64,000 nt of DNA from Mycolicibacterium goodii (GTDB taxonomy: Bacteria; Actinomycetota; Actinomycetes; Mycobacteriales; Mycobacteriaceae). Location of the stretch: the NCBI RefSeq assembly GCF_001187505.1, contig NZ_CP012150.1:372001-436000 (forward strand), read 5' to 3'. Positions 55,686 through 64,000 of the stretch are shown piece by piece; positions within the stretch are counted from its first letter, which is position 1; each line of letters begins with the position of its first letter. A program made the translations under genes and the position numbers. The notes under the pieces were generated by a model that did not search any database, had not been told where the DNA came from, and saw only the letters and a list, made by a program, of their open reading frames with translations.

Positions 55686-55729
55686 CTGCGGACGATGAGT
55701 ACTGACGGGCGCGGGGCGCCGGCCGAGGA

Positions 55730-55858
55730 TCACCCGTGTCGCCCGGCCCGTTCGGCGAAATCGTCCAGGGCGTCCAGAATTTCAGGGGCACGCCAGGCAC
55801 GGTTGCGTGCCCGGTCGGTGAACTCGACGACGATGCCGGCCTCGGCGATGAAGGCGAG
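55730..55858 (-). pseudogene. C-terminal remnant of a Fic family protein
   Basis: A short minus-strand frame without a start encodes LAFIAEAGIVVEFTDRARNR, then AWRAPEILDALDDFAERAGR and a stop at 55730. This resembles the winged-helix C-terminus of Fic/DOC family proteins. Everything upstream, including the HxFx(D/E)GN catalytic motif, is missing. It is therefore a decayed gene end next to the PPOX gene. Confidence 0.55.
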
Positions 55859-56311
55859 TCATATCGGCGTACCAATTGACGTCTTTCGACCGGTGTGCCA
55901 GGGTCCGACACCGGAGACGCGCGTAATGTCAACGGTAATCAGGAGGTGACCGCCGTCGTCCTCCTCGAAATTCGGTCCACCGGTGTACTTGTAGAACAAC
56001 TGATCCAAAAACTCACGGCCGTGCTGGGGATCTTCGTCTATGGACGCGACGCCTTCAATGAGCAGGTGCCGCAGGAGTCCGTTGTCACCTTTCTGACTGT
56101 CCTGAATGGATAGTTGGCAATTCGGATCGTTTCTAAGATTTTTGCCTTTGACTCGCCACGGCGGTGTCGCGAATTGGATTTGGCCATCGTCGGTTACGTC
56201 GATCCAGATGAACGACACATGAGGACGTCCGTTTGGCCGCATGGTGACCAGATGGGCGCATGGCCGCGACTCGATCAGCGCGCGGGCATCTGGGTGAAGG
56301 TTGTAGCCCAT
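55859..56311 (-). CDS. PPOX-class F420-dependent enzyme
   Basis: 150 residues, a split beta-barrel of the pyridoxamine-phosphate-oxidase-like superfamily (CAHLVTMRPNGRPHVSFIWI, FATPPWRVKGKNLRNDPNC, DQLFYKYTGGPNFEEDDGG). In actinobacteria members of this group use F420 for reductions or bind it. GGAAGG lies 9 nt upstream of ATG 56311, which begins at the conserved domain; a longer frame to 56407 is unlikely. Substrate unknown. Confidence 0.82.
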   Translation of the reverse strand: MGYNLHPDARALIESRPCAHLVTMRPNGRPHVSFIWIDVTDDGQIQFATPPWRVKGKNLRNDPNCQLSIQDSQKGDNGLLRHLLIEGVASIDEDPQHGREFLDQLFYKYTGGPNFEEDDGGHLLITVDITRVSGVGPWHTGRKTSIGTPI

Positions 56312-56673
56312 GAAATTTAGCCTTCCATCTGTTCGCAGATTCTGAATGAGTCTCTCGCAGACGGTGATCGCCAGCTGTGGCGGTTCGCACCCCACCCAGC
56401 CGGGCACAGATCGCGATTAGGTGAGTGGAGAGCCGAGAGCCTCTGCCGAGACGCTACCGGCCATCAAACGCTTCAGCGCTGAGGCGTCGCCAGTGAACCA
56501 CGTGAGGCGGCGATGCGCCCAGCGCGATCGCCTCGTCCCAAGGATGCGCTGATCCGTGAAGGGCCGGGCGCACCGGATCAGGCTCGACGCCGGGGCGCAT
56601 AGCAGTTCTGCGCTGTCCGGGTGCGGACGATCCCGACCGCTGGCAGGAGTTGTCGTCTCTCGGAATTGCTCTG
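56312..56673. other. Intergenic region, no convincing gene
   Basis: Frames of up to ~115 codons exist on the minus strand but lack a plausible start site, conserved motifs or sensible hydrophobic pattern. No clear repeats or terminators were found. Confidence 0.5.
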
Positions 56674-57090
56674 TCAGTGCGCCTCGGTGAGGGTCAACAC
56701 CGGCACGCCCACGGCCGGTGCGAGGCGATTCTGCACGGCGACGATGGCCGGTAGCGGTCGCCACTGGACTGTCATCGCATCAATCTTGCCGTCGGCGTTC
56801 ACGTGCACGATGTCGACACCTTCAACCTCGGTGTCACCGGCGCGCAGTTTGAGTACTACCGCGAAGGTGTCGGGACCGCCGAACACATCCGTGTGATCGA
56901 AGTCGTCAACAGCCTTCAACAGATGGGTGATGACGGCGGTAGCAGGTCCGCGGCCGGTGAACGGGTCGGCGAAGATCGGGCTCTTGAGCACGATATCGTC
57001 GGCGAGGTGCTGGCTGGCGCGCTCGGCGTCGTGGTCGTGCAGTGCGTCCAGGAGGGCAGTCAGGCCGGCGGGTACAACATTCTCAGTCAT
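56674..57090 (-). CDS. NTF2-like / SnoaL-like protein
   Basis: 138 residues with the NTF2 fold pattern: an N-terminal helix (LTALLDALHDHDAERASQHLADD), LKSPIFADPFTGRGPAT, and a beta-sheet with GVDIVHVNADGKIDAMTVQW. AAGGAGAG precedes ATG 57090. Related proteins often act as small cyclases, isomerases or binding proteins. It lies divergent from the TetR gene across ~460 bp, so the regulator may control it. Confidence 0.78.
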   Translation of the reverse strand: MTENVVPAGLTALLDALHDHDAERASQHLADDIVLKSPIFADPFTGRGPATAVITHLLKAVDDFDHTDVFGGPDTFAVVLKLRAGDTEVEGVDIVHVNADGKIDAMTVQWRPLPAIVAVQNRLAPAVGVPVLTLTEAH

Positions 57091-57550
57091 TTCTCTCCTT
57101 CTCTAGCGCCGACGGCGTGCCAGTGCCGTGCCGACGACGATGGGTTCTACTTCGGGTCGCGAATTGAGTTGCGCTGGAACGGCTGGTTTTCGACCGAAGG
57201 GGCCACCGAACCGCGAAGTCTGGGTGAAGCTGCATGACGCGCTAGCAGCGACGTGCCGTTGAGTGCCCGTCCACTCCGTCGCAGCGGCGAAAATAGGTGT
57301 CCCATCAGTATTTGCCTTCCTCGGTCGTTTCGAGAGTCGGTCCCCTGTTGGCGATACTGACAGTATGCTCAATGAGACGCGGGGCTGATTAATTCCCTTA
57401 GGAAGTTCGTCCTGACACACCAACCGCCGGCCCAGTCCGATTGACCGTGCCCATCGCGGCGCGTCACCACACCGCGCCATCGCTAATATCGGTTGGCTGG
57501 TGGCGCCTACCGCCCGGTTCCGGCCGGTCGGAGATACTTAGGTCTTCTGA
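57091..57550. other. Intergenic region upstream of the TetR gene
   Basis: 460 bp with lower GC near 57350-57420. Only open frames without recognisable features are present, so I see no gene. It must contain the promoters for the divergent NTF2-like and TetR genes; no clear operator dyad was identified. Confidence 0.5.
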
Positions 57551-58219
57551 ATGAGAGGTCTGATGAATACCGAATCGGCCAAGAAGCATCCGTATCGGTC
57601 CGAACTGCGTGCCCAGCAGGCGGCGGCGACGCGTCAACTGGTGCTCGATGCCGCCACGGCGCTGTTCATCGAGCGCGGCTACGCCCCCACATCGATCGAT
57701 CTCATCGCCGAGACCGCCGGTGTCGGTCGCTCGACCGTCTTCTCCGCCGCAGGGGGTAAGCCCTGGCTGCTCAAGACTGCCTATGACAGGGCGATCGTCG
57801 GCGACGACGAACAGGTCCCCATGGTGCGGCGCCCCCAGATTCAGAGGCTGTTCGAACTCACCGATCCTGTGCAGATCGTCGAGGGGTACGCCGCAGCCCT
57901 CAGCGACGCCCAGCAACGGGTGTCGCGCATGTACGAAGTGGTGCGCTCGGCCGCCGGACTTGACGAGGAGGTGCATCAACTGTGGACCGACATCTCCGAT
58001 CAGCGCCTCGAAGGGGCGAACATCATCGCGACCCTGCTTAAGAAGAAGCGCGGTCTACGACCGGGCCTGACCGTGGCGGGTGCTCGCGATCTCATTTGGA
58101 TCTACAACGATCCCGGCATGCACTACGCGCTCGTCGAGGTCCGCGGCTGGAGTCAGCAGCGTTACCGCAAATGGCTCCTGGACACGTTCAGGCACCAACT
58201 GCTTGGCGAGACGCCATAG
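57551..58219 (+). CDS. TetR family transcriptional regulator
   Basis: 222 residues. The DNA-binding domain is AAATRQLVLDAATALFIERG, then TSIDLIAETAGVGRSTVFSA; the tail of the motif reads AAGGKPWLLKTAYDRA. The C-terminal ligand-binding domain is all-helical, without known signature. ATG 57563 is an equally good start, with GAGAGG 4 nt upstream; the ATG at 57551 adds four residues. Targets are likely the neighbouring redox genes. Confidence 0.85.
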   Translation: MRGLMNTESAKKHPYRSELRAQQAAATRQLVLDAATALFIERGYAPTSIDLIAETAGVGRSTVFSAAGGKPWLLKTAYDRAIVGDDEQVPMVRRPQIQRLFELTDPVQIVEGYAAALSDAQQRVSRMYEVVRSAAGLDEEVHQLWTDISDQRLEGANIIATLLKKKRGLRPGLTVAGARDLIWIYNDPGMHYALVEVRGWSQQRYRKWLLDTFRHQLLGETP

Positions 58220-58830
58220 CGACGAACTCTGATTGCAATTCTGCGTGTGCCGCTGCGCGACGGCCGCGATTCGACTGTCACGTCCAAAGCTCCCGGATCT
58301 GCTCCGCGCCTCAGTGGCCCGCACATTGACGGGTCGAGCAGCCTGCAGCCCATAGATTGCCGGCGGCCCGTAACCCCAAACGTCACGACCGCCCCCTGCT
58401 GTTGGATTGGCCCTGCCAAGCCATCAGGTTGAGAGGTTCGTGGGACTCAAGTCACGGGTTCGTGGGCAGGAGCAACGTGAATACCACGCAAATAGCAGCG
58501 TCAGGAACACGAGTATCCCGCAGCCTACTCGACGAGGCTTTGACGTCCGTCCTCGTGCGGCGGCAGGCCGACCATCCGCGCTTGAAAATAACCACCCGTT
58601 GTGCCAGCCACGCGTCTCGGAATCGTGACCACTCAGAAATTGATTTTCTGCACCGGGAATTTGTCGGACGTCGACTACATTGACCATACTGATGGTCTGA
58701 CGAACGGACGGCGAGCGCTCGGCGCTCTTCGGGAAAGGCTCCGAGGACCGCACGCCGCTTCACCTTGGCGTGACCCCCTGCGGAGACGTCCACACACGCG
58801 TCTCCGGCCCGAGCGAAAGGAAACCCACTG
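58220..58830. other. Intergenic region, no convincing gene
   Basis: About 610 bp. Several frames of 60-110 codons occur on both strands without domain motifs or ribosome sites. Such an empty gap in a compact genome suggests deleted or decayed genes. The last bases hold GAAAGGAAACC, the ribosome site of the next gene. Confidence 0.5.
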
Positions 58831-59505
58831 ATGCGCATTGGCGTGGTCAACGCAGGCAACATCGGACGTACATTGGCCCATGCCTGGATTGAGGCTGGCC
58901 ACGAACTCTTCCTCGCCAAGGACGGAAGCCAGGACAAACTCGACGCATTCGTCGAGGCCCACCCTCAGGTCGAGCGCGGCACGCCCGCCGAGGCTGCCGA
59001 TTTCGGCGAGGTCGTCCTGTTCTCGGTGTATTGGCCCCGACTCGATGCCATCCTCGAAGCAGTCGGACCGCTGTCGGGCAAGGTGGTCATTGAGACCATG
59101 AATCCTCTGCAGGTCAGCGCGGACTTCGAACACAGCCACGACAAGGCCTTCATGGCGCAGTCCTCGACGACCGAGGAGCTGCAACGCCGGCTCCCGGACG
59201 CGCGCGTAGTCAAGGCGTTCAACACCATGCCCTCGGATCTGCTCGACAAGCGCCGGTGGTCGAACTCACCGGTGACGCCCCCGGTGTTTCTCGCCGGCGC
59301 TGATGGTGCCGCCAAGAAGACTGTCGCTCAGTTGGCCCAGGACGCCGGATTCCCAACGATCGACGCCGGACCCTTGGTCGCGGCGCGCAGCATCGAGCAG
59401 CTAGGTGTGCTGATGCACTACGTCGGAGAGAACCACTTCGGCGGAGACATCGGCCGCATCGCGCCCGCCGTCCTGACCGTTCCAGGCGCCGCCGGCCGCG
59501 ACTGA
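58831..59505 (+). CDS. NADPH-dependent F420 reductase-like protein
   Basis: 224 residues. A Rossmann fold begins at the N-terminus; the dinucleotide loop is VNAGNIGRTLAHA, with Asn in place of the first Gly. Further segments are VVIETMNPLQVSADF and ARVVKAFNTMPSDLL, typical of the F420:NADP oxidoreductase/pyrroline-5-carboxylate-reductase-like superfamily. It is followed by a relative 69 bp downstream. F420 linkage is inferred from family; the altered loop leaves the cofactor uncertain. Confidence 0.8.
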   Translation: MRIGVVNAGNIGRTLAHAWIEAGHELFLAKDGSQDKLDAFVEAHPQVERGTPAEAADFGEVVLFSVYWPRLDAILEAVGPLSGKVVIETMNPLQVSADFEHSHDKAFMAQSSTTEELQRRLPDARVVKAFNTMPSDLLDKRRWSNSPVTPPVFLAGADGAAKKTVAQLAQDAGFPTIDAGPLVAARSIEQLGVLMHYVGENHFGGDIGRIAPAVLTVPGAAGRD

Positions 59506-59574
59506 ACCACACTCTCGATCCGCGCCGCTTCGACGGCACCGCACAACCACGAATCCTTTCAGAGAGGCCGACAC

Positions 59575-60240
59575 ATGAAGATCGGAATCATCGGGGCAGG
59601 CCAGATCGGCGGCACGCTGGCGCGTCGACTGCGCGAACTCGGCCACGACGTCGCCGTTTCCAATTCCCGTTCACCGGAGACACTTTCCGAATTCGCTGCA
59701 GAGACCGGGGCCCAGGCGGTGTGGGCCCGCGACGCCGCCACCGACGCCGATCTGGTCGTCGTGAGCATCCCGCAGAAGAACGTTCCCGATCTCGCCAAGG
59801 GCATCGTCGACAAGCGCAAGCCCGGCGCGCCGGTGATCGAGACCAACAACTACTACCCGCAGCAACGCGACGGATATATCGCCGCGATTGAAGACGGGCT
59901 CACCGAAAGCGAGTGGGTCGCCCAACAGATCGGCGCGCCGGTGTACAAGGTCTTCAACGGAATCTTCTGGAAGAAGCTGCTGGAGAACGGAACACCCTCC
60001 GGGACACCGAACCGCATCGCCCTTCCCATCGCCGGCGAGGACGGACCGGGCCGCCAACTGGTCCACGATATCGTCGATCAGCTCGGCTTCGATCCGGTCG
60101 ACGCCGGACCAATCACCGAGTCGTGGCGCATCGAGCCCGGCAAACCGGTCTACGCAAAGCATTTCGACGCCGAGAACACCCGCAAGGCCATCACCGAGGC
60201 GACGCGCGAACGCACCGCGGAGTGGCGCGCAAAGCCCTAA
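59575..60240 (+). CDS. NADPH-dependent F420 reductase-like protein (second copy)
   Basis: 221 residues. It begins with the canonical loop IIGAGQIGGTLARRL; VSNSRSPE provides the phosphate-binding Ser/Arg for NADPH. Conserved mid-part: VIETNNYYPQQRDGYIAAIE and VYKVFNGIFWKKLLENG. The C-terminus has DAGPITESWRIEPGKPVYA. It belongs to the same superfamily as the gene before it, but similarity is modest, so this is an old duplication or independent recruitment. Confidence 0.82.
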   Translation: MKIGIIGAGQIGGTLARRLRELGHDVAVSNSRSPETLSEFAAETGAQAVWARDAATDADLVVVSIPQKNVPDLAKGIVDKRKPGAPVIETNNYYPQQRDGYIAAIEDGLTESEWVAQQIGAPVYKVFNGIFWKKLLENGTPSGTPNRIALPIAGEDGPGRQLVHDIVDQLGFDPVDAGPITESWRIEPGKPVYAKHFDAENTRKAITEATRERTAEWRAKP

Positions 60241-60415
60241 GCGGATCGCGTTATCACGGTGTGCAGCGGCCCGAAGAATCGGCGCGACCTGACGTCGGTT
60301 AACCCCGACTACGGCCGAGATTACCAACACGGGGGATAGATGCCCGGGCCGCCGCTGAACCGCGTTCCCAGACCCGCAACCACCCCGAATTCCCCACCCA
60401 CAGAAGGAGTATCGA

Positions 60416-61183
60416 ATGTCATCATCGCTGACCGGTAAGACCGCGCTCGTCACTGGAGGCTCCCGAGGTATCGGTCGCGCCACCGCGGAACGGCTCGCGC
60501 AGGACGGGGCGATCGTCGCGCTCACCTACAACGAAAGTAAAGCGGGTGCGAACGAGGCGGTCGCGTCGATCGAGAAGGCCGGCGGCCGAGCGGTTGCGCT
60601 GCACGCCGACCTCTCGGACGCGGACACCATCCCTCATCTGTTCGAGCAACTCGACGCTGAACTCACCCGGCTCAACGGAAGCAACACTCTCGACCTGCTC
60701 GTCAACAACGCCGGCAACTCGGGGTGGGGCGGCTTGACCGACACGACACCGCAGAGCTGGGACACCATGTTCGCCGTGCACGTCCGGGCACCCTTTTTCG
60801 TCGTCCAGTCGGCGCTGACCCGTATCGCCGACGGCGGACGAATCATCAACCTCTCCTCAGCCGCTGCCACGCGCCCGATGCAGGCGGTGCCGGTCTACTC
60901 CATGGCCAAGGCCAGTATCAACAACCTGACCCACGCGCTTGCATTGGAACTCGGGCCGCGCCGTATCACCGTGAACGCAGTCGCCCCCGGTTGGACCCGA
61001 ACCGACATGAACGCCGCGGTCCGCGAGAACGCCGACATGGTGACCGCGATCGAGGCGGATACCGCCGTGGGCCGCTTCGGCGAGGCCAGCGAAATCGCTG
61101 CTCTTGTCGCCTTCTTGGCCTCCGATGAAGCCCAGTTCGTGACGGCGCAGGTCATCGAGGCCAGTGGCGGCTACAAGCTCTAA
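60416..61183 (+). CDS. SDR family NAD(P)-dependent oxidoreductase
   Basis: 255 residues, classical short-chain dehydrogenase. Cofactor loop TGGSRGIGRAT, then LLVNNAGNSG, catalytic Ser in INLSSAAA and YxxxK in YSMAK; PGWTRTDM follows. Length and motifs are complete. AGAAGGAG precedes ATG 60416. It is coded 175 bp after the F420-reductase-like pair on the same strand; substrate unknown. Confidence 0.92.
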   Translation: MSSSLTGKTALVTGGSRGIGRATAERLAQDGAIVALTYNESKAGANEAVASIEKAGGRAVALHADLSDADTIPHLFEQLDAELTRLNGSNTLDLLVNNAGNSGWGGLTDTTPQSWDTMFAVHVRAPFFVVQSALTRIADGGRIINLSSAAATRPMQAVPVYSMAKASINNLTHALALELGPRRITVNAVAPGWTRTDMNAAVRENADMVTAIEADTAVGRFGEASEIAALVAFLASDEAQFVTAQVIEASGGYKL

Positions 61184-61195
61184 GGGTCCTTACCC

Positions 61196-61429
61196 GTGGT
61201 CATCTCCGCGTCATCGGACGCTGGCCTAGTCTCCGGGGCGATCCGGTGTGTAGCACTCGGCGGACACCTGTCGAGCCTGTCGATATTCTTCGGCGATACA
61301 CCGCTGCCCATGTGGGACATGTATCAACGCGACATGGGCCTGTCGACGGGATCCGTCAGTGTCACACCCCATTTGGACACCATCCTCAAGCTTATCGACA
61401 CTGGATGCGTGCGACCTCTCAAGCCGTAG
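61196..61429 (+). pseudogene. C-terminal remnant of a zinc-type alcohol dehydrogenase
   Basis: The frame encodes DAGLVSGAIRCVALGGHLSS, then LSIFFGDTPLPMWDMYQRD and HLDTILKLIDTGCVRPLKP, which resembles the end of medium-chain dehydrogenases (Gly-rich turn, hydrophobic loop, and the final helix). The catalytic zinc and cofactor domains are absent. It is a leftover of a deleted dehydrogenase gene. Nothing else is recognised to 61652. Confidence 0.6.
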
Positions 61430-61652
61430 CCGTAGCCCGCGGGCTGCCATCTGCTCATTCCGAGGATGTAACCGCTGGTGCTTGAAACACTGACCAATGC
61501 AATCGATTCGGAGCAGTGCCGTTTGGGCGCTTTGAGGCAATCGACGATCAACACCTGCCTTTCAACCTTCCGCGCGACCGCGTGCCGGCACACGACTGCG
61601 ATCCGCCGCGCAACTGCACCAGGAGACGCGTCGTCAGGCATCCCGTTTGTGC

Positions 61653-62456
61653 CTACGTTCCGCGCAGTGTGCCGCCTCCTCGGGCGAACCTGAGTTCTTC
61701 ACCGGCCGCCGGCGTGGCGATCCTCAGCGGCCGACCGCGCGCTGCGGAGGCCAGCCGGCCGAGGGAATCAGACTGCTCCACGTATATCGGGGGTTGATGG
61801 ACTCCGAAGTGGATCGGAATCAGTGTTCCCGCGCCGAGGATGACCGCCGCCTCGACGGCCTGTTCGGGGGTCATCACCGCCGGAACCGAGCTGGGCGGCC
61901 GCAAATGCGGGGCCTGCACGATCGCACCGTTGATGGGCATCACTGCCACGTCGATAGGTCCGACCCGCTCCGCGATGAGCCACCAGTAGCCATGGAAGAT
62001 GGTGTCTCCGCCGTGGAAGAACCTCTGCCCGTCGGCTTCGACAACCCAGTTCACCTGCGGGTCACCCAGGCCGTCCACGGCGGGCACCGCTGTCACGAGG
62101 AACGGCGCGATGTCGATACGTTCCCATTCGGTGACTTCGCGCGCGGTCATCGACGTCGCCGCGAGTCTCTGCTCGGCGGGTTCGGTGAGGGGCCTCCCCC
62201 CTGCAACTGCCAGCGGCCGGAGAGGACGCAATACCAAGCCGTTGGGACCCACAGCGGATGCGATCGCGTCGATGTCCGTGTGGTCCTCGTGGAGATGGGT
62301 GACGAGAGCGGCGAGCGCCGGTTGCCTGGCCGGCGCGTAGGCGCCCTGCGGCTGGCTCGACGTGAGAAGGGGAAAGTCGGTGATGTAGTCGATCACCAGT
62401 GAGGAGCCGCCCGCCGTCAGTTCGATTCCGGCCCAACCGAGCCGCCGAATCATCAT
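61653..62456 (-). CDS. MBL-fold metallo-hydrolase
   Basis: 267 residues. The metal site motif THLHEDHTD (HxHxDH) is intact; further ligands are in FFHGGDTIFHG and PIHFGVHQPP. The pattern fits the UlaG/YycJ-like beta-lactamase-fold hydrolases that act on phosphoesters or lactones. ATG 62456 starts directly at the fold (MIRRLGWAGIEL). It is probably co-transcribed with the NmrA-like gene 73 bp upstream. Confidence 0.85.
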   Translation of the reverse strand: MMIRRLGWAGIELTAGGSSLVIDYITDFPLLTSSQPQGAYAPARQPALAALVTHLHEDHTDIDAIASAVGPNGLVLRPLRPLAVAGGRPLTEPAEQRLAATSMTAREVTEWERIDIAPFLVTAVPAVDGLGDPQVNWVVEADGQRFFHGGDTIFHGYWWLIAERVGPIDVAVMPINGAIVQAPHLRPPSSVPAVMTPEQAVEAAVILGAGTLIPIHFGVHQPPIYVEQSDSLGRLASAARGRPLRIATPAAGEELRFARGGGTLRGT

Positions 62457-62529
62457 TGCTGGGTTGGCCTTTCATAAGGGTCCCAGTCGGGTGCTGTGAC
62501 GTGCCAGACGGGGCGGTAGTCGACCGGTG

Positions 62530-63369
62530 TCACTGCACCACCGCCGACAGCGGTGTCGGCGGTCGGTGAGTCCAGTTCTCGACCACCTCCGTCACCGTAG
62601 CCAGATAGCCCCCGCGGATCGCCGCACCGAATGAGGTGAGAAGGGCCGCCACATGGTCTGGCATGCCGGCCTTCGTCAGCTCATCGAGAAACACCGCGTC
62701 GTCGACGTCGACGACCTCTACGGTGTCTCCGGCAAGTGCTGCGAGGCCGTGCGCTGACACCGCCTCGGGCCCGGTGACGTCGTAGCTGCCTCGTGCGTCG
62801 CGTCGGGTGGTCAATGCACTCGCGGCGACGGCGGCGCAGTCGCCGCGAGTCACGTACGCGGCCGCCCCAGCGCCGCTGTTGGAGATCAGCCGCCCGGTCG
62901 CTGCGGCCCGTTCGATCACTGTCCGTTGCAGATCCGCGTAGAGATTGTTGCGCAGCACGGCCCATTCGAGTCCACTGGCCTCCAGGGCCTCCTCGGTCGC
63001 GCGGTGGTCGGGAACCACCAGCGCAGGGTTCTCAGATATCGGTTGGGGGACCGAGGTGTAGACGATTCTGCGCACTCCGGCGCGCCTGGCAGCGCCGATA
63101 GCCCTCAAATGACCGTCAAGTCGGTCACCGACGCGATCAGTGGAGATGATGAGCAGGTCCTCGATACCGTCGAAGGCAGCGACGAGGGTTGATCGGTCGC
63201 TGAAGTCGGCCAGACGAACCGACGCGCCTCGGTCCGCGAACCCCTGCAGGAGCGGAGTCAACGCTCGCGAGGTCAACACGATGTGTGCAGGAGTCGCCTT
63301 TCGCATCAAGTTCTCGGCCACCATGCTGCCCAGCTGACCCGAGGCCCCTGTTACGCCGATCGTCCTCAT
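62530..63369 (-). CDS. NmrA-like / atypical SDR NAD(P)-binding protein
   Basis: 279 residues. The Rossmann loop is VTGASGQLGSMVAENL; then IVYTSVPQPISENPALVVPD and AVLRNNLYADLQRTVIERAA, typical of the quinone-reductase (QOR2)/NmrA-type SDRs. These have NAD(P) but a non-standard active site. ATG 63369 starts at the fold; a frame running to 63495 overlaps the operator and is excluded. It is divergent from the Rrf2 regulator over a dyad, as in redox-sensing pairs like QorR-QOR2. Confidence 0.85.
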   Translation of the reverse strand: MRTIGVTGASGQLGSMVAENLMRKATPAHIVLTSRALTPLLQGFADRGASVRLADFSDRSTLVAAFDGIEDLLIISTDRVGDRLDGHLRAIGAARRAGVRRIVYTSVPQPISENPALVVPDHRATEEALEASGLEWAVLRNNLYADLQRTVIERAAATGRLISNSGAGAAAYVTRGDCAAVAASALTTRRDARGSYDVTGPEAVSAHGLAALAGDTVEVVDVDDAVFLDELTKAGMPDHVAALLTSFGAAIRGGYLATVTEVVENWTHRPPTPLSAVVQ

Positions 63370-63387
63370 CTGAGATGACCCATCTGT

Positions 63388-63400
63388 AATCAGTGTGATT
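63388..63400. promoter_or_regulatory. Candidate operator between NmrA-like and Rrf2 genes
   Basis: A perfect palindrome, AATCA-GTG-TGATT, stands 19 bp before the NmrA-like start and 54 bp before the regulator start. A half-site related to it, ACTGATTGCGG, occurs at ~63426-63436. Binding by the Rrf2 protein is inferred. Confidence 0.55.
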
Positions 63401-63453
63401 GCGAATTTCTTCCGAACGTAACCAGACTGATTGCGGTGTGTCAAACTCGACCT

Positions 63454-63888
63454 GTGCCCACACCGACGAGTACGCAGTTTGCGGTCGCCGTTCACGTGCT
63501 GACGTATCTGGCCGGCGTTCGAGACAACCGGCCTGTCACCTCGCCCGAGCTTGCGGGCAGCGTGTGCACTAGTCCTGAGTACGTACGCCGGGTGATGATT
63601 CCGCTGCGGACGGCAGGGATAGTCAGCTCAACCCCAGGCGCCAACGGGGGTTGGAGATTGGCGCAGAGCGCCGAATCGATCACCTTGGCCGAGATATGGC
63701 ACTTGACCCGCGGGACGGAACCGTCGATTGCCATGCACGCCCCCGACCCCTCCTGCATGACGGGCCGCGGCGTGCAGACAGCATTGACCGATATCGAACA
63801 TGACGTCGCCGATGCCGTAACTCAACGTCTTCAACACTGGACGATCGCCGCACTCCTGGAGCGCGTCGCCCGCCAAGCGCGCCCGTAA
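63454..63888 (+). CDS. Rrf2 family transcriptional regulator
   Basis: 144 residues. The winged helix-turn-helix of Rrf2 is visible (TQFAVAVHVLTYLAGV, VTSPELAGSVCTSPEYVRRV, MIPLRTAGIVSSTPGANGGW). Three Cys (one in SVCTSP, one in DPSCMTG) could sense redox or bind a cluster, but the IscR pattern is not present. GTG 63454 is preferred to GTG 63436, which would overlap the operator half-site. It probably represses the divergent NmrA-like/MBL genes. Confidence 0.85.
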   Translation: MPTPTSTQFAVAVHVLTYLAGVRDNRPVTSPELAGSVCTSPEYVRRVMIPLRTAGIVSSTPGANGGWRLAQSAESITLAEIWHLTRGTEPSIAMHAPDPSCMTGRGVQTALTDIEHDVADAVTQRLQHWTIAALLERVARQARP

Positions 63889-64000
63889 TCGGATCGATCA
63901 CACATCGACGACGCCGACACCGGGGAGCGGACTTAGCCCGTTTATCGTTCGATGCCTTGGGTGGAGATGAGCGCAATGTGTTCGGGGATAGACTCATACG

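Noticed and set aside
58424..58753. 109-codon minus-strand frame in the 58.2-58.8 kb gap
   Set aside because: One hydrophobic patch but no signal sequence or ribosome site at the start, and no family resemblance.
61478..61693. 71-codon plus-strand frame after the dehydrogenase remnant
   Set aside because: No conserved pattern; it overlaps the end of the MBL-fold gene on the other strand.

Overview
The window is high-GC actinobacterial DNA from a fast-growing Mycobacterium, most like the Mycolicibacterium smegmatis group. The basis is a dnaK-grpE-dnaJ-hspR operon with HAIR operators, the iniBAC/iniR isoniazid-inducible locus, etfD, aspC, udgA and dcd in the order expected around Rv0321-Rv0353 of M. 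tuberculosis, plus several F420-dependent enzyme families. The species call is an inference from gene content and order; no database search was run.

Layout. 1-4777: end of a cytochrome P450, a TetR regulator, a dienelactone hydrolase, a methyltransferase remnant, an ImmA/IrrE-type metalloprotease, an AraC regulator and a TSUP transporter. 4885-9054: a tightly coupled DeoR / FGGY kinase / zinc dehydrogenase / class II aldolase operon, probably for a polyol or rare sugar. 9057-13262: hspR, dnaJ, grpE, dnaK and their operators. 13415-18435: a lipoprotein, a maleylpyruvate-isomerase-fold protein, an F420-dependent LLM oxidoreductase, two single-pass proteins with Ser/Thr-rich tails and a membrane-anchored Hsp70-like protein.

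18479-29354 is the ini envelope-stress locus: iniC, iniA and iniB (minus strand), a second IniB-type protein (Rv0340-like), a second membrane Hsp70-like protein and the AAA-LuxR activator IniR. A holin-like/DUF3618 gene pair on the opposite strand separates iniA from iniC. Triplets of a TAGGG-type repeat lie upstream of iniB and in the divergent promoter of the Rv0340-like and Hsp70-iniR units. 29595-39598: etfD behind a duplicated 18-bp operator, a small exported protein, aspC, a YibE/F-like membrane protein and a three-subunit PaoABC-like molybdenum aldehyde oxidase, the last five plus-strand genes being compactly spaced or overlapping.

39611-46098: small enzymes, a frameshifted gene, a P450, udgA, an actin-fold-like membrane protein and dcd. 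A tRNA-Gly(CCC) follows, and next to it is an accessory patch: an IS3-family element with a clear A4G frameshift signal, a PIN-like nuclease gene, a strong hairpin and an F420-dependent oxidoreductase broken by an internal inversion. 50054-55685: a four-gene membrane/lipoprotein cassette divergent from a NarL-type two-component system. 55730-63888: a mosaic of redox enzymes (PPOX, two F420:NADP-reductase-like proteins, SDR, MBL-fold, NmrA-like) with TetR and Rrf2 regulators and at least two gene remnants (Fic C-terminus, zinc alcohol dehydrogenase C-terminus).
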